A stretch of DNA of 64,000 nucleotides from Saccharothrix sp. S26 (GTDB lineage: Bacteria > Actinomycetota > Actinomycetes > Mycobacteriales > Pseudonocardiaceae): positions 186,001 to 250,000 of the forward strand of contig NZ_JAJUWT010000012.1 of assembly GCF_021390395.1 (NCBI RefSeq), given 5' to 3'. A program made the position numbers and the translations under genes. Position 1 is the stretch's first letter. Each line of letters starts with the position of its first letter. The notes below the pieces were generated by a model. It searched no databases and was not told the DNA's origin. It saw nothing but the letters and a program-made list of their open reading frames with translations. This document shows positions 18,401-26,492 of the stretch, in pieces.

Positions 18401-19020
18401 GTGCGCTCGAAGCGGGTGTGCTCGGCGACGCCGAGGTTGGCCAGGAACGTCGGCAGGCCCGGGTCGTCCCCGCCGGTCGCGACCGCTTCCCGGTTGGCCT
18501 CGACGGCGCGGTCCAGGTCGGCGGAACGCCCGGTGCGCTCGAAGCGCCGCCAGCAGGTCGCGCCCAGGCTCGACAGGAACGCGGCGCGGTGCGGCCCGGC
18601 GGGCGTGACCGCGAGCGCCCCGACGAAGTGCTCCACCGCGCGGTCCAGGTCGGCCACGTCACCCGTCACGTCGAACCGGTACAGGTGGCAGGTCGCGAGG
18701 TTGTAGCGGAACAGCCCGTGGTCGGGCCCTTCGGGCGGGGCCACCGCCGGGGTGAGCCACCCGATGGCCCGGTCCAGGTCGGCCGCGTCGGCGGTGAGCC
18801 GGTACCTGGTCAGGTGGTAGGTGCCCAGGTTGGCCCAGAACACCATCCGGGAGGGGTGGTCGAGCCCCGCCGCGGCCACCGCCCGCCCGCCGAGGGTGAT
18901 CGCCCGGTCGACCTCGTCCACGCGACCGGTCCCCTGCGCCCGCGTCCAGCACGCGAGCGCCTCCTCGGACACCGCCGTCGCCTCATCGGCCCACCCCGAC
19001 CCGCCCGGTCCGCCCGTCAC
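15478..19020 (-). CDS. TPR-CHAT caspase-like protein
   Basis: A 1180-residue protein. Residues ~20-700 are a long array of TPR-like repeats (recurring RFERTGDLADLDRAVE and L-x-NLG-x-x-H). The C-terminal ~320 residues are a CHAT domain with the caspase-type dyad: His in WAHFACHAG (~1052) and Cys in AYLSACSTG (~1093). CHAT proteases cleave partner proteins on activation, for example TPR-CHAT in type III-E CRISPR and CHAT-gasdermin defence. The chosen start is GTG at 19020, where the TPR frame begins; upstream the same frame is low-complexity antisense to the next genes. It is divergent from a small Cys-containing protein and a membrane protein. A conflict/defence role is inferred; catalytic residues are clear. 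Confidence 0.85.
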   Translation of the reverse strand: MTGGPGGSGWADEATAVSEEALACWTRAQGTGRVDEVDRAITLGGRAVAAAGLDHPSRMVFWANLGTYHLTRYRLTADAADLDRAIGWLTPAVAPPEGPDHGLFRYNLATCHLYRFDVTGDVADLDRAVEHFVGALAVTPAGPHRAAFLSSLGATCWRRFERTGRSADLDRAVEANREAVATGGDDPGLPTFLANLGVAEHTRFERTGDLADLDRAVEHLERAVAGTGPEDGELAGRASNLALARLARFQRTGRPADLDRALEAGRRAVAVAGDTPLRATFLGNLGIIHQTRFERTGDLADLDQAIDLKQRALAATRPDDPDLATPLTNLGMAYQARFRRRGDLADLDRAVDACRRALEVTPEGATGRVFALNNSASAHQERFQHTGDLTDLDRAIDLHQRAVASVPDGHAGLPLWLTNLGDAHRARYLRLGRSADLEQAIEVGRRAVAVIAADHPDRPLVLSNLGGVHQLRFERVGGLADLDRAIELKERAVAATPDDHAVLPVYLANLAAAHLARGKHLRTASDVDLAVDVGSRAVSLTPPDHPDRVLRLFNLAVAHRERCELTRATADADRAVELARQAVAGTTEGHPHHAACLSGLAGAHQVRYRLTGSPADAAAVAEVAGRALAATPPDHPSRAVRLYFLAQGHQNRVDVGADVPDLRRVEAMAAELDRLTAAPPADRVVAGWAVGRLAGSLGQAETARRVLAGAVELLPSVASRETTHTDRERLLGGRVGLVGEAIAAHCALGDAVGALRVAEQGRGILLAAQLDSRTDLTELEAAHPELAHRLHRVRDRLNAVDLGSDVVEHRRRLWAEYDAVLADVRRLPGLDRFLLPPTWPQLRQAVTGGAVVLVNAGRAHGDAIVVGPDAEPVHVPLPGLIARDVDTWATELAQAIDDRSAFAGELRRQRVVTDLLARLWDAAVGPVLDVVAPDPGRTPRVWWMPTGRLGLLPLHAAGPPGGPGALDRVTSSYTPTLRALAHARRRPAASSRRQLTVALTRTPGLPDLPATAAEAAGLHARRAGVLLTDEHATVDRVTAALAGSAWAHFACHAGIDADRPSEGALHLHDGVLPIAAISRLNPRDAELAYLSACSTGQASRRHADEVIHLASAFQLAGFRHVVAGLWPLDDRTAATAADRFYALLPAADVAAEALRQVVRELRAEQPDRPHLWASLVHSGL

Positions 19021-19039
19021 GGTGTGACAGTATCCGGGC

Positions 19040-19384
19040 GTGGACGTGGAACGGTCGGCGCTGACGAGCCTGTGCCGGGAACTCGACGCCCTCCGCGAGG
19101 AGGCGCGCCGACTTCCCCCGGAACGCAAGCAGTTGCTGGAGCAGGTCGTCGCCGAGGCCAAGGCGCGGCGGCCCGTGCTCGCCCTGCTGGGCAGGTTGCT
19201 CAACACCGACGGCGACACCGCGTTGCGGGCGCTGGGCGCGGGGTTGCCGGGCACCGGGTCGGGACACGCCCGCGAGGAGCTGTTCCGCTGCCCCGACGGC
19301 GCGTGCGACCTGGTCGAGACGCCCCCGCCCGCCGGCGCGCTCCCCCGGTGCCGGGTCACCGGCGCGCCGATGGAACGGGCGTGA
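19040..19384 (+). CDS. small coiled-coil/Cys-cluster protein next to CHAT
   Basis: 114 residues. The first 65 form a charged amphipathic helix (LCRELDALREEARRLPPERK). The end has three cysteines in a short treble (RCPDGACDLVE and LPRCRV) that could hold zinc. I do not recognise the family with certainty; small proteins of this size are common partners of CHAT proteins in actinobacterial conflict loci. The GTG start is only 20 bp from the divergent CHAT start, and the stop is 6 bp before the membrane-protein gene, so it forms an operon with that gene. Confidence 0.6.
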   Translation: MDVERSALTSLCRELDALREEARRLPPERKQLLEQVVAEAKARRPVLALLGRLLNTDGDTALRALGAGLPGTGSGHAREELFRCPDGACDLVETPPPAGALPRCRVTGAPMERA

Positions 19385-19390
19385 CGCGGG

Positions 19391-20290
19391 GTGGGCGGGT
19401 TCTTCCAGGAGCTGGCCAAGATCCTGGCCCAGCGGTGGCTGGGCCTGCTCGCCCTGCCCGGCGCGTTCTTCACCGCCGCGGCCTGGGTGGCGCTCACCCT
19501 CGGCCAGTCGAAGGCCCTTGACCACACCCTGCTGACCCGCCGCGCCACCGCCGCCGCGACGGCGGTCAAGAACCTGCCGCCCGGTGCGCAACTGCTGCTC
19601 GTGCTCGGCGTGCTGGTGCTCGCCGTCGGCGTGGGGTTCGCCGTGCAGGCGCTGGCCGGGCTGACCCGACGGGTCTGGCTGGGCCAGTGGCCGCGCCGGC
19701 TCGCCGCCGTGCGCACGGCCGCCCGGCGCAGGCGCTGGCACCGGCTGGTCGACCTGCGCCGCGAGCTGGAGCGGGCGGCCCCGCCACCGCGCACCCGTGA
19801 CGAGCAGGACCGGGTCAACGCCGCCGCCCACCGCGTCAACCGGCTGGCGTTGGCCGAACCCGGCCGGCCGACGTGGATGGGCGACCGCGTGCACGCCGTG
19901 GAGTCGGTGTCCTGGCACCGGTACGGGCTCGACCTGACCTTCGGTTGGCCCCGGCTCTGGCTCGTGCTGCCCGACACCACCCGCGCCGAGTTGAGCGGCG
20001 CGCACTCCGCGTTCGCCGCCTCGGTCGCCACGGGCACGTGGGCGTTGCCGTACCTGGCGCTCGGCGTCCTGTGGTGGCCCGCCGCGCTGATCGGCCTCGC
20101 GGTCGGGCTGACCGGCTGGGCGCGGGCCCGTGCCGCGATCACCGACCTGTCGTCCCTGGCCGAGGCCGCCGTGGACCTGCACGGCCGCACGCTGGTCGCC
20201 ACCCTCGGCATCACCGACCCGGACCAGGTCGGCCCGCTGGCCGTCGGCGAGGGCGAACAGGCCACGGACCTGATGCGCAAGGGCCGCTAG
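19391..20290 (+). CDS. membrane protein of the CHAT locus
   Basis: 299 residues with about four membrane helices: two near the N-terminus (LGLLALPGAFFTAAAWVAL and LLLVLGVLVLAVGVGFAVQA) and a pair near 215-255 (ATGTWALPYLALGVLWWPAA, ALIGLAVGLTG). A basic Arg-rich cytoplasmic stretch with RTAARRRRWHRL lies between. No known family recognised. Its coupling to the small Cys protein and position opposite a CHAT protease make it a candidate membrane effector or CHAT substrate; that is inference. It starts with GTG; its TAG stop overlaps the stop of the convergent gene at 20287 by three bases. Confidence 0.6.
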   Translation: MGGFFQELAKILAQRWLGLLALPGAFFTAAAWVALTLGQSKALDHTLLTRRATAAATAVKNLPPGAQLLLVLGVLVLAVGVGFAVQALAGLTRRVWLGQWPRRLAAVRTAARRRRWHRLVDLRRELERAAPPPRTRDEQDRVNAAAHRVNRLALAEPGRPTWMGDRVHAVESVSWHRYGLDLTFGWPRLWLVLPDTTRAELSGAHSAFAASVATGTWALPYLALGVLWWPAALIGLAVGLTGWARARAAITDLSSLAEAAVDLHGRTLVATLGITDPDQVGPLAVGEGEQATDLMRKGR

Positions 20291-20748
20291 CGCACCTCCT
20301 CGACCGTCGTCACGGGCGCGGTGCTTCGCCCCCGCTCCCCCGGCTCCCGGGCCGACCGGGTCAGGTACGGCAGCCACGCGGCCGGCACGATCGGGAACCA
20401 CAGCGACAACCGTTGCCACACCACGTCGTCGACCCGGACCACGTGCAGCTCGTGGTAGATCAGGTGCGGCACGCTGAACAGCAACGAGCCGACCAGGACG
20501 GCCCGGGCGAACACCGGTTCCGGCCACTTGACGCACACCACCGCGACCGGCAGGAACTGCGCCAACGCCAGCCCGAAGTCCCGCACGAGGTGCTCGTTGT
20601 ACGGCGGCACCAACCGCACCCACGCGTGATCGGCGGTCGGGAAGGTCGAGAAGAACCCGGCCGGCCACAGGGCCGCCCACACCGCGGGCCCGCCCTGCCA
20701 CAACCCCAACAACGCGATCCCGACGCGAAGGCGCGTGGTGCCGCTCAT
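20287..20748 (-). CDS. small integral membrane protein, unrecognised
   Basis: 153 residues with four hydrophobic helices (VGIALLGLWQGGPAVWAALW, FGLALAQFLPVAVVCV, FARAVLVGSLLFSVPHLIYH and LWFPIVPAAWLPYL) and a conserved-looking VPPYNEHLVRDFG loop and HLIYHELHV segment, as in the small four-helix proteins found singly in actinomycete genomes. The ATG at 20748 is preferred because AGGGGGACGAGG lies just upstream; a longer frame would start at 20778. Function unknown. Confidence 0.6.
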   Translation of the reverse strand: MSGTTRLRVGIALLGLWQGGPAVWAALWPAGFFSTFPTADHAWVRLVPPYNEHLVRDFGLALAQFLPVAVVCVKWPEPVFARAVLVGSLLFSVPHLIYHELHVVRVDDVVWQRLSLWFPIVPAAWLPYLTRSAREPGERGRSTAPVTTVEEVR

Positions 20749-20822
20749 CCTCGTCCCCCTGAGCCGACGGTGCGCCACCAGCGAACCACCCGACCACCTC
20801 CCGGCACTTCCCGATCACCGGT

Positions 20823-22598
20823 TCAGGTGATGTCACCGCCGGGTCCGTCCCCGTGCCAGGAGTGCCAGAGCACCGAGTACGCGCCGCCCGCGGCGACCAG
20901 CTCGTCGTGCGAGCCGAGTTCGACGATGCGGCCCTGCTCCAGCACCGCCACCCGGTCGGCGTCGTGCGCGGTGTGCAGGCGGTGCGCGATCGCGATCACG
21001 GTCCGGCCTTCGAGGACCGAGGCCATCGCCCGCTCGGCGTTGCGCGCGGTCGTCGGGTCGAGCATGGCCGTGGCCTCGTCCAGCACCACCGTGTGCGGGT
21101 CGGCCAGCAGCACCCGCGCCAACGCCAACTGCTGTGCCCTGGCCGCGTCCAGCCGGGTGCCGCCCGTGCCCAGCCGGGTGTCCAGCCCGTCGGGCAGGTC
21201 GTCGACCCACCGCGCCTCGACCGCGGCCAGCGCCGCGCGCACCCGCTCGTCGTCGGCGTCGGGCGCGGCCATCACCAGGTTGTCCCGGAGGGTGCCGTGG
21301 AAGACGTGGTGCTCCTGCGTCACCAGCAGCACGTGCCGCTCACCGCCGCCGTCGAGCAGGTCGGCGACGGGTACCCCGCCGACCGTCACCGCGCCGCTGG
21401 TCGGCGTGTCCAACCCCGCCAGGAGCTTGCCCAGGGTGGACTTGCCCGCCCCGGACGGCCCCACGACGGCGAGGCGCTCGCCCGGTCGCACGGTCAGGCT
21501 CACCCCGCGCAGCACGTCACGGCCGGGCGTGTACGCGTGGTGCACCCGCGTGACCTCCAGCCGTTCGTCCCGGGGCCGCGGTGGGCGTTCGCGGGGCACG
21601 AGCGCCGCGGCGACGCCTTCGATCCGGGCCAGGGACGCGCCGCTGCTCTGCAACTGCTCCACCCACAGCAGGATCCGGTCGAGCGGTTCCACGAGCTGCC
21701 ACACGTACAGGCTCGCCGCGACCACCGCGCCCAGGCTGACCAGGCCGTGGAAGTAGCCGAGGCCGCCGAGCAGGAGCACGGCGGACGTCGGCACGGCGTG
21801 CGACAGGTCCGCCACCGGGAATAGCACCGACCGCAGCGCCAGCGTGCGCCTCCTGGCCAGGTGGACCCGCTCGACGGCGAGGTCGATGTCGCGCACGCGC
21901 CGACCGCGCAGCCCGAACACCTCCGCGGTCCGGGCGCCCTCGGCGGTGGCCACCATGCTGTCCGTCGCGACGCCGTTCGCCGCGCCCTCGGCCAGGTAGG
22001 CGGCGCGGGCGCGGCGCAGGTACCAGCGCGACACGACCCACAGGACCGGCAGGCCGATCAGGGTGCACGCGCCGAGCAGCGGACCCTGGAGGAACACCGC
22101 GACCACGATGAGCAGCACGTGCAGGCTCGCGATGAACACCTCCGGTGCGGCGTTGCGCAACGCCGCACCGACCGCGGCCACGTCCGTGGTGGAACGGGTC
22201 GTCAGGTCGCCCGCGCCGAGCCGCTCCACCGTGGCCGCGGGCAGCGCCAACACCCGCTCGACGAACCGCTCGCGCAACACCGCCAGCACCCGTTCGCCGA
22301 ACCGGTGCGCCGCGTACCGCGCGAACCTGGTGAGGACCAACCGGGCGACGGCCGCCGCCAGCACCGCGGCGGCCAGCCCGTCGACGACCCGGACATCGGC
22401 GTTCCCGGTCTCGACGACGTTCACGATGCGACCGAGCAGCCACGGCCCGACCAACGCGGTGAGCACCGCCAGGCAGTTGAGCACGACCATCCCGACGAGG
22501 GCCCCGCGGTCATCCGCCACCAGCCGCCCGGTCGTCCGCCACACCTCCGCCGGCGAGGCGACCGGCAGTTCCCGCCGGGTACCGCGTTCCGCGCTCAA
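20823..22598 (-). CDS. ABC exporter half with degenerate signature
   Basis: 591 residues: six membrane helices, then an ATPase with intact Walker A GPSGAGKST, Walker B TVVLDEATAMLD and the H-loop IAIAHRLHT. The signature LSGGQ is replaced by LDAARAQQLALAR. Its partner upstream has the reverse defects, so the pair should form a heterodimer with one working ATP site. The start is TTG at 22598, fixed by AAGGAGG six bases upstream and by a TTGA overlap with the upstream stop. Substrate not readable; likely a multidrug- or peptide-type exporter. Confidence 0.85.
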   Translation of the reverse strand: MSAERGTRRELPVASPAEVWRTTGRLVADDRGALVGMVVLNCLAVLTALVGPWLLGRIVNVVETGNADVRVVDGLAAAVLAAAVARLVLTRFARYAAHRFGERVLAVLRERFVERVLALPAATVERLGAGDLTTRSTTDVAAVGAALRNAAPEVFIASLHVLLIVVAVFLQGPLLGACTLIGLPVLWVVSRWYLRRARAAYLAEGAANGVATDSMVATAEGARTAEVFGLRGRRVRDIDLAVERVHLARRRTLALRSVLFPVADLSHAVPTSAVLLLGGLGYFHGLVSLGAVVAASLYVWQLVEPLDRILLWVEQLQSSGASLARIEGVAAALVPRERPPRPRDERLEVTRVHHAYTPGRDVLRGVSLTVRPGERLAVVGPSGAGKSTLGKLLAGLDTPTSGAVTVGGVPVADLLDGGGERHVLLVTQEHHVFHGTLRDNLVMAAPDADDERVRAALAAVEARWVDDLPDGLDTRLGTGGTRLDAARAQQLALARVLLADPHTVVLDEATAMLDPTTARNAERAMASVLEGRTVIAIAHRLHTAHDADRVAVLEQGRIVELGSHDELVAAGGAYSVLWHSWHGDGPGGDIT

Positions 22599-24469
22599 AG
22601 ACGGCCTCCTTCCGGGGCAACTCCCCCTGAGCTGCCCTCCCGCGCACCGCCCTTCCCCGGGTCGACCGGGGCCGGGGGCGTGGCAGGTCCGGGATCCTCG
22701 TCGCCGCCGCGGTGGACCAGTGCCCGGTAGCGCGGTTCGGTGGCGAGCAGGTGCTCGTGCGGCCCCGAGGCCGCGACCCGGCCGTCCACCAGGAACTCCA
22801 CCCGGTCGACCCGGTCCAGGACCAGCGGCGACGTGGTGACCACCAGCGTCGTGCGCGAACTCCGCGCCGCGCGCAGGCCGGCGGCGATCCGCGCCTCGGT
22901 GTGGGCGTCCAGCGAGGAGGTCGGCTCCACCAGCAGGAGCACGTCCGGGTCCGCCAGCAGTGCCCGCACCAGGCGCACCCGCTGGCGCTGGCCGCCGGAG
23001 AGGTTGCGGGCCTGGTCGTCGAGCCACGATCCCAGCCCGTCCGGCAAGGACGCGAGCACGTCCTCGGCGGCGGCGACCCGCACCGCCGCCGACACCGCCT
23101 CGTCGTCGTGGTCCCGCGCGGTGGCCACGGCGTCGCGCAGCGCACCGGCGAAGAGGTGGGCGTCGTTGTCCGCGACCACGACCCGGGCACGCACCTCGGC
23201 GAGCGACATCGCCGCCAGCGGCACACCACCCCACGTGGCCGCCGAGTCCTCGAGCCGAGCGAGCCGGTCGACCACGGCGAGCGCGTCCGCCGCTCGCTCG
23301 CACACCAGGGCCGTGAACCGCCCCGCCGCCACCACGACGCCGGAGTCCGGGTCACACAGGTCGGCCGGACCCGTTGGGCCGGGCACGGGATCCGCCGGGT
23401 CGGCCGGTTCCGGTGCCAGGCGCAGCACGTCGATCACCCGGCGGGCCGACACCACGCCGCGGGTGAGGTCGTCGGCAGCCTCGATGAAGAACGACACCGG
23501 CACGACCAGGGCCGCCACGTAGCCGTAGACCGCGACCAGCTCGCCGACGGTCAGCGCCCCGGTCGCGGCCATCCGGGCGGCGATCCACACCACGGCGGCC
23601 AGGAACACGACGGGCAGGCACGTGCCGACCGCCTGCACCCAACTGGTGATGCCGCCGACCCGGAAACCCGTGTCCCGCAGCTCGCGCGACCGGGCCCGAT
23701 AACGCTCAGCGAACGCGTCCTTGGCCCCGACGCCCGACAGCACCCGCAGCCCGGCGACGATGTCACCGGTCACCGCGGTGAGCGCGCCCTGGCGTTCGCG
23801 GTAGGAAGTCTCCACGCGGTCGAGCCGGCTCAGCAGCGGGCCGATGAGCAGGGCGAGGACGGGCACCCCGACCAGCACCACGACCGCCAACGCGGGCGAG
23901 ATGGTGAACAGCAGCACCGCGACGGCGGCGTACGCCACCACGGCACCCACCCCGGGGCCGGTGACGGTGAGGGTGACGGCGATCCGGCTGATGTCCGCCG
24001 CGCCGATGTTGGTCACCTCGCCCGTGGAGACCCGCTTCGGCAGGGTCGCGCCGACGTCGGCGATGTGTCGGACGAGTACCTGGACGGTGCGGTACGCGCC
24101 GTCCACCCGGACCATCGTCATGGTGCGGTGCCGCATCATGCCCAGCACCGCGTTGGCGGCGCTCACCCCGAGCACGGCCGCCGACCACAGCACGAGCTGC
24201 CGCACGTCGCCCGCCCGCAGACCGCGGTCGATCGCCTGCGCGATCAGGTACGGCGGCACCATGATGCCCACCATCCAGAGCGAACCCCACATCACGCCGC
24301 GCAGGACGCGGGCGGGTTGGCTGCGGGCCAACCACCAGAGGTAGTGCCAGGGACCCCTGGTGTCCGGCGTGCCGGGATCGGCGTGCGGGACCCGTCCTCT
24401 CCGGTAGGAGGGGGCCTCCTGCTGGTGTGGCACCTGTCGCCTGCTTTCGCTCATCCGTCCGACGATCAT
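22595..24469 (-). CDS. ABC exporter half with degenerate Walker A
   Basis: 624 residues, the first gene of the two-gene exporter operon. After six membrane helices the ATPase has no Walker A: where G-x-x-G-x-GKS is expected it reads TALVCERAADALAVVD. The Walker B Asp is lost (VLLLVEPTSSLD) and the H-loop His is missing (TTSPLVLDRV), but the signature LSGGQRQRVRLVRALL is perfect. It can therefore donate the signature to the partner's ATP site but not hydrolyse ATP itself. ATG at 24469 or 24454 can start it. The end of the gene overlaps the partner's TTG start. Confidence 0.85.
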   Translation of the reverse strand: MIVGRMSESRRQVPHQQEAPSYRRGRVPHADPGTPDTRGPWHYLWWLARSQPARVLRGVMWGSLWMVGIMVPPYLIAQAIDRGLRAGDVRQLVLWSAAVLGVSAANAVLGMMRHRTMTMVRVDGAYRTVQVLVRHIADVGATLPKRVSTGEVTNIGAADISRIAVTLTVTGPGVGAVVAYAAVAVLLFTISPALAVVVLVGVPVLALLIGPLLSRLDRVETSYRERQGALTAVTGDIVAGLRVLSGVGAKDAFAERYRARSRELRDTGFRVGGITSWVQAVGTCLPVVFLAAVVWIAARMAATGALTVGELVAVYGYVAALVVPVSFFIEAADDLTRGVVSARRVIDVLRLAPEPADPADPVPGPTGPADLCDPDSGVVVAAGRFTALVCERAADALAVVDRLARLEDSAATWGGVPLAAMSLAEVRARVVVADNDAHLFAGALRDAVATARDHDDEAVSAAVRVAAAEDVLASLPDGLGSWLDDQARNLSGGQRQRVRLVRALLADPDVLLLVEPTSSLDAHTEARIAAGLRAARSSRTTLVVTTSPLVLDRVDRVEFLVDGRVAASGPHEHLLATEPRYRALVHRGGDEDPGPATPPAPVDPGKGGAREGSSGGVAPEGGRL

Positions 24470-24497
24470 CGCACCGACTCGTGCCGACCCTTCACAG

Positions 24498-24539
24498 GCC
24501 GGCGCCCCTCACCCCCGGTCAGGGGTGAGGGGCGCCGGC
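24498..24539 (-). terminator. strong hairpin terminator
   Basis: An 18-bp perfect stem (GCCGGCGCCCCTCACCCC at 24498-24515 with its complement at 24522-24539) and a 6-nt loop. It lies just after the stop of the leftward GH62 gene and before the ABC operon, so it should end GH62 transcription. It has no clear U-tract, as is common in actinomycetes. Confidence 0.85.
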
Positions 24540-24566
24540 TCGATCGGATGGGGCTGCGTCAGGCGC

Positions 24567-26093
24567 TCAGCGTCGCAGCGTCAGCAGGCCCGGTCGGTAG
24601 GGCAGCAGGCCGTAGTCACCACCGGAGTTGGGGCTGCGGCCCTGGTAGAGCAGTTGCAGGTTGCAGGGGTCGATGGTCTTGGTCTGGTCGGGGTTGGCGC
24701 GGATCAGGTCGCCGTGGCTGATGTCGTTGGTCCAGGTCGCACCGCTGTTGGCCTTGCCCGCGAACGGGTTGCTCTCGGTGGCGGCCTGCGGGGTCCAGTT
24801 GCCGCTGAGGCTGCTGGAGGTGAACGAGCGGAAGTAACGGCCGTTCGCGCCGATCGCCTCGACGATCATCAGGTACTGGTTCTGACCCTGCACCTTGTAC
24901 ACCTCGACCGCCTCGAACAGGTTGTTCGTCGTGTCGCTCATGATCGTGGTGTAGGACGAGCCGAAACTGCCCGGGAAGTTCCCGATCGGCATCACCTGGC
25001 GGTAGATCTTGCCGTTGTCACCGGCGAAGAACAGGTACATGTTCTGACCGTCACCGATGATCGTCTGATCGATCGGACCCGTGCCCGAACCGCTGATGCT
25101 CGCCGTCGAGAGCACCTGCGGCGACGACCAGCCGTTGGGGTTGGTCGGGTCGGTCGACGTCCGGTAGCTGAACGCCGTCCCACCCCACTGGTACGCCAGC
25201 ACCCAGATGTTCTTCGGCGCGAAGTAGAACAACGTGGGCGCGACGGTGCCGCTGTTCATGGCCTGCTGCGGCGCAGACGCCATCTCCGACCAGTTGCTGA
25301 ACAGCCCGAAGTTCATCGAACCCCAGGACGTGCCCGTGTCGTGGGTCGTGGCGTAGACCAGGTGCTTGCCGTTGTAGGGCACGTAGGTGAAGTCCTTCAA
25401 CGACACCCACCCGGACCTCGGCTGGGCCAACGCACCGGTCGAAGTCCAGCGGTAGGTCGACGGGAGCGAGCAGCCACCGCCCGGCTGGGTCGTCGTCGTG
25501 GTCGTCGGGCCGGACCCGCCGACGCGGACGAACTGCCACTGCTGGTTGGCGCCGCCCCAGTCGCTGTACTGGACGATGTTGCCGCCGTCCGCCGTGGACG
25601 CGCCCTGCACCTCCAGGGCCTTGTTGCTGTTGCGGTTGATCAGCCGCACGTAGCCGCCGTCGGAGTCGGCCAACCGGAACTGCTGGTTGTTGGTGTTGTT
25701 GTCCGACCACTGCACGATGTTCGCGCCGTCGGCGGTGGAGAAGTTGTAGACGTCGAGCACCTTGCCGGACAGCCGCGACTTCACCCGGTAGTAGCCGCCG
25801 CCGGAGTCGACGAACTGCCACTGCTGCTGGTTGCCGTCGTTGCGCGTCCACTGCGTGATGCGCGCCCCGTCGTTGGTGGCCAGGTTGTAGACGTCCAACG
25901 CCTTGCCGCTGTTGCGGTTGACCAGCACGTACCAGGCGGTCGTGTCGACGGTCGCCGCCGAGGCGGGCGACGCGCTGAACGTCGCCAGCAGCCCGCCGAC
26001 CAGCACGGCGACGACGGCGGCAGCGGCACCGGCCACGCGACGCCTGCGGGTTCCTGGTACAGCGGTGGGCGGGTGATGGCCTGATCGGGCCAT
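24567..26093 (-). CDS. secreted GH62 alpha-L-arabinofuranosidase with ricin-type lectin domain
   Basis: 508 residues. A signal peptide ([19 protein letters not shown], cleaved near PASAATVD) is followed by a ricin-B/CBM13 trefoil with Q-x-W repeats ([40 protein letters not shown]). A Thr-rich linker leads to a complete GH62 catalytic domain from [18 protein letters not shown] to [16 protein letters not shown]62 enzymes remove arabinofuranose from arabinoxylan. The expected acidic residues are in [15 protein letters not shown] and [10 protein letters not shown]. The ATG at 26093 is chosen because AAGAGGAG precedes it and the signal peptide follows. Plant cell-wall degradation outside the cell is the likely role. 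Confidence 0.9.
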   Translation of the reverse strand: MARSGHHPPTAVPGTRRRRVAGAAAAVVAVLVGGLLATFSASPASAATVDTTAWYVLVNRNSGKALDVYNLATNDGARITQWTRNDGNQQQWQFVDSGGGYYRVKSRLSGKVLDVYNFSTADGANIVQWSDNNTNNQQFRLADSDGGYVRLINRNSNKALEVQGASTADGGNIVQYSDWGGANQQWQFVRVGGSGPTTTTTTQPGGGCSLPSTYRWTSTGALAQPRSGWVSLKDFTYVPYNGKHLVYATTHDTGTSWGSMNFGLFSNWSEMASAPQQAMNSGTVAPTLFYFAPKNIWVLAYQWGGTAFSYRTSTDPTNPNGWSSPQVLSTASISGSGTGPIDQTIIGDGQNMYLFFAGDNGKIYRQVMPIGNFPGSFGSSYTTIMSDTTNNLFEAVEVYKVQGQNQYLMIVEAIGANGRYFRSFTSSSLSGNWTPQAATESNPFAGKANSGATWTNDISHGDLIRANPDQTKTIDPCNLQLLYQGRSPNSGGDYGLLPYRPGLLTLRR

Positions 26094-26359
26094 GGGCGGG
26101 ACTCCTCTTCGTCGAGGTCGGGGCAGACCGCGGCACGGGCAACGTTGCGACGACGTTCGCGCCGGGCGGTCCTTCGCACCCCTCCCCCGGACGACGACTA
26201 CGTCGGAGTCGACAATCCGAGAACCCAAGAGGGACGCACGGACTGCCGTGCCACTGCCGCGGGTGCCGGTCGCATTGTCAAACTCTGAAGGACGATCTCG
26301 ACATGGTCAAGATGCGACGCAAATGTTTCGCAACTGTGCGGCGGGGCGCATTGTCGATT

Positions 26360-26480
26360 GCTAAAAATAGCGCGAATTCTTTTAGCTCCACCGGTTGTCG
26401 AACGCCCTGGCCAGGCGTCGAACGGCGGGATCGGGGCCGCCAGAGCGGCGAGGAGGTGAGCCGAACTGCTAAACATTAGC
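26360..26480. promoter_or_regulatory. GCTAA-type palindromes upstream of GH62
   Basis: The 399-bp gap between GH62 and the next gene (26094-26492) is unusually A/T-rich near 26290-26390. It holds two related small palindromes: GCTAAAAATAGC (26360-26371) and GCTAAACATTAGC (26468-26480), plus a TTTTAGC half-site at 26380 and a near-palindrome TGCGA-N10-TCGCA (26313-26332). They may be operators for GH62. Nothing coding is seen in the gap. Confidence 0.4.
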
Positions 26481-26492
26481 GAGTCAACGATG

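Noticed and set aside
17074..19521. Open frame antisense to the TPR array
   Set aside because: Repeats such as GPVEVGEVARALEA are the reverse complement of TPR repeats, not an independent protein.
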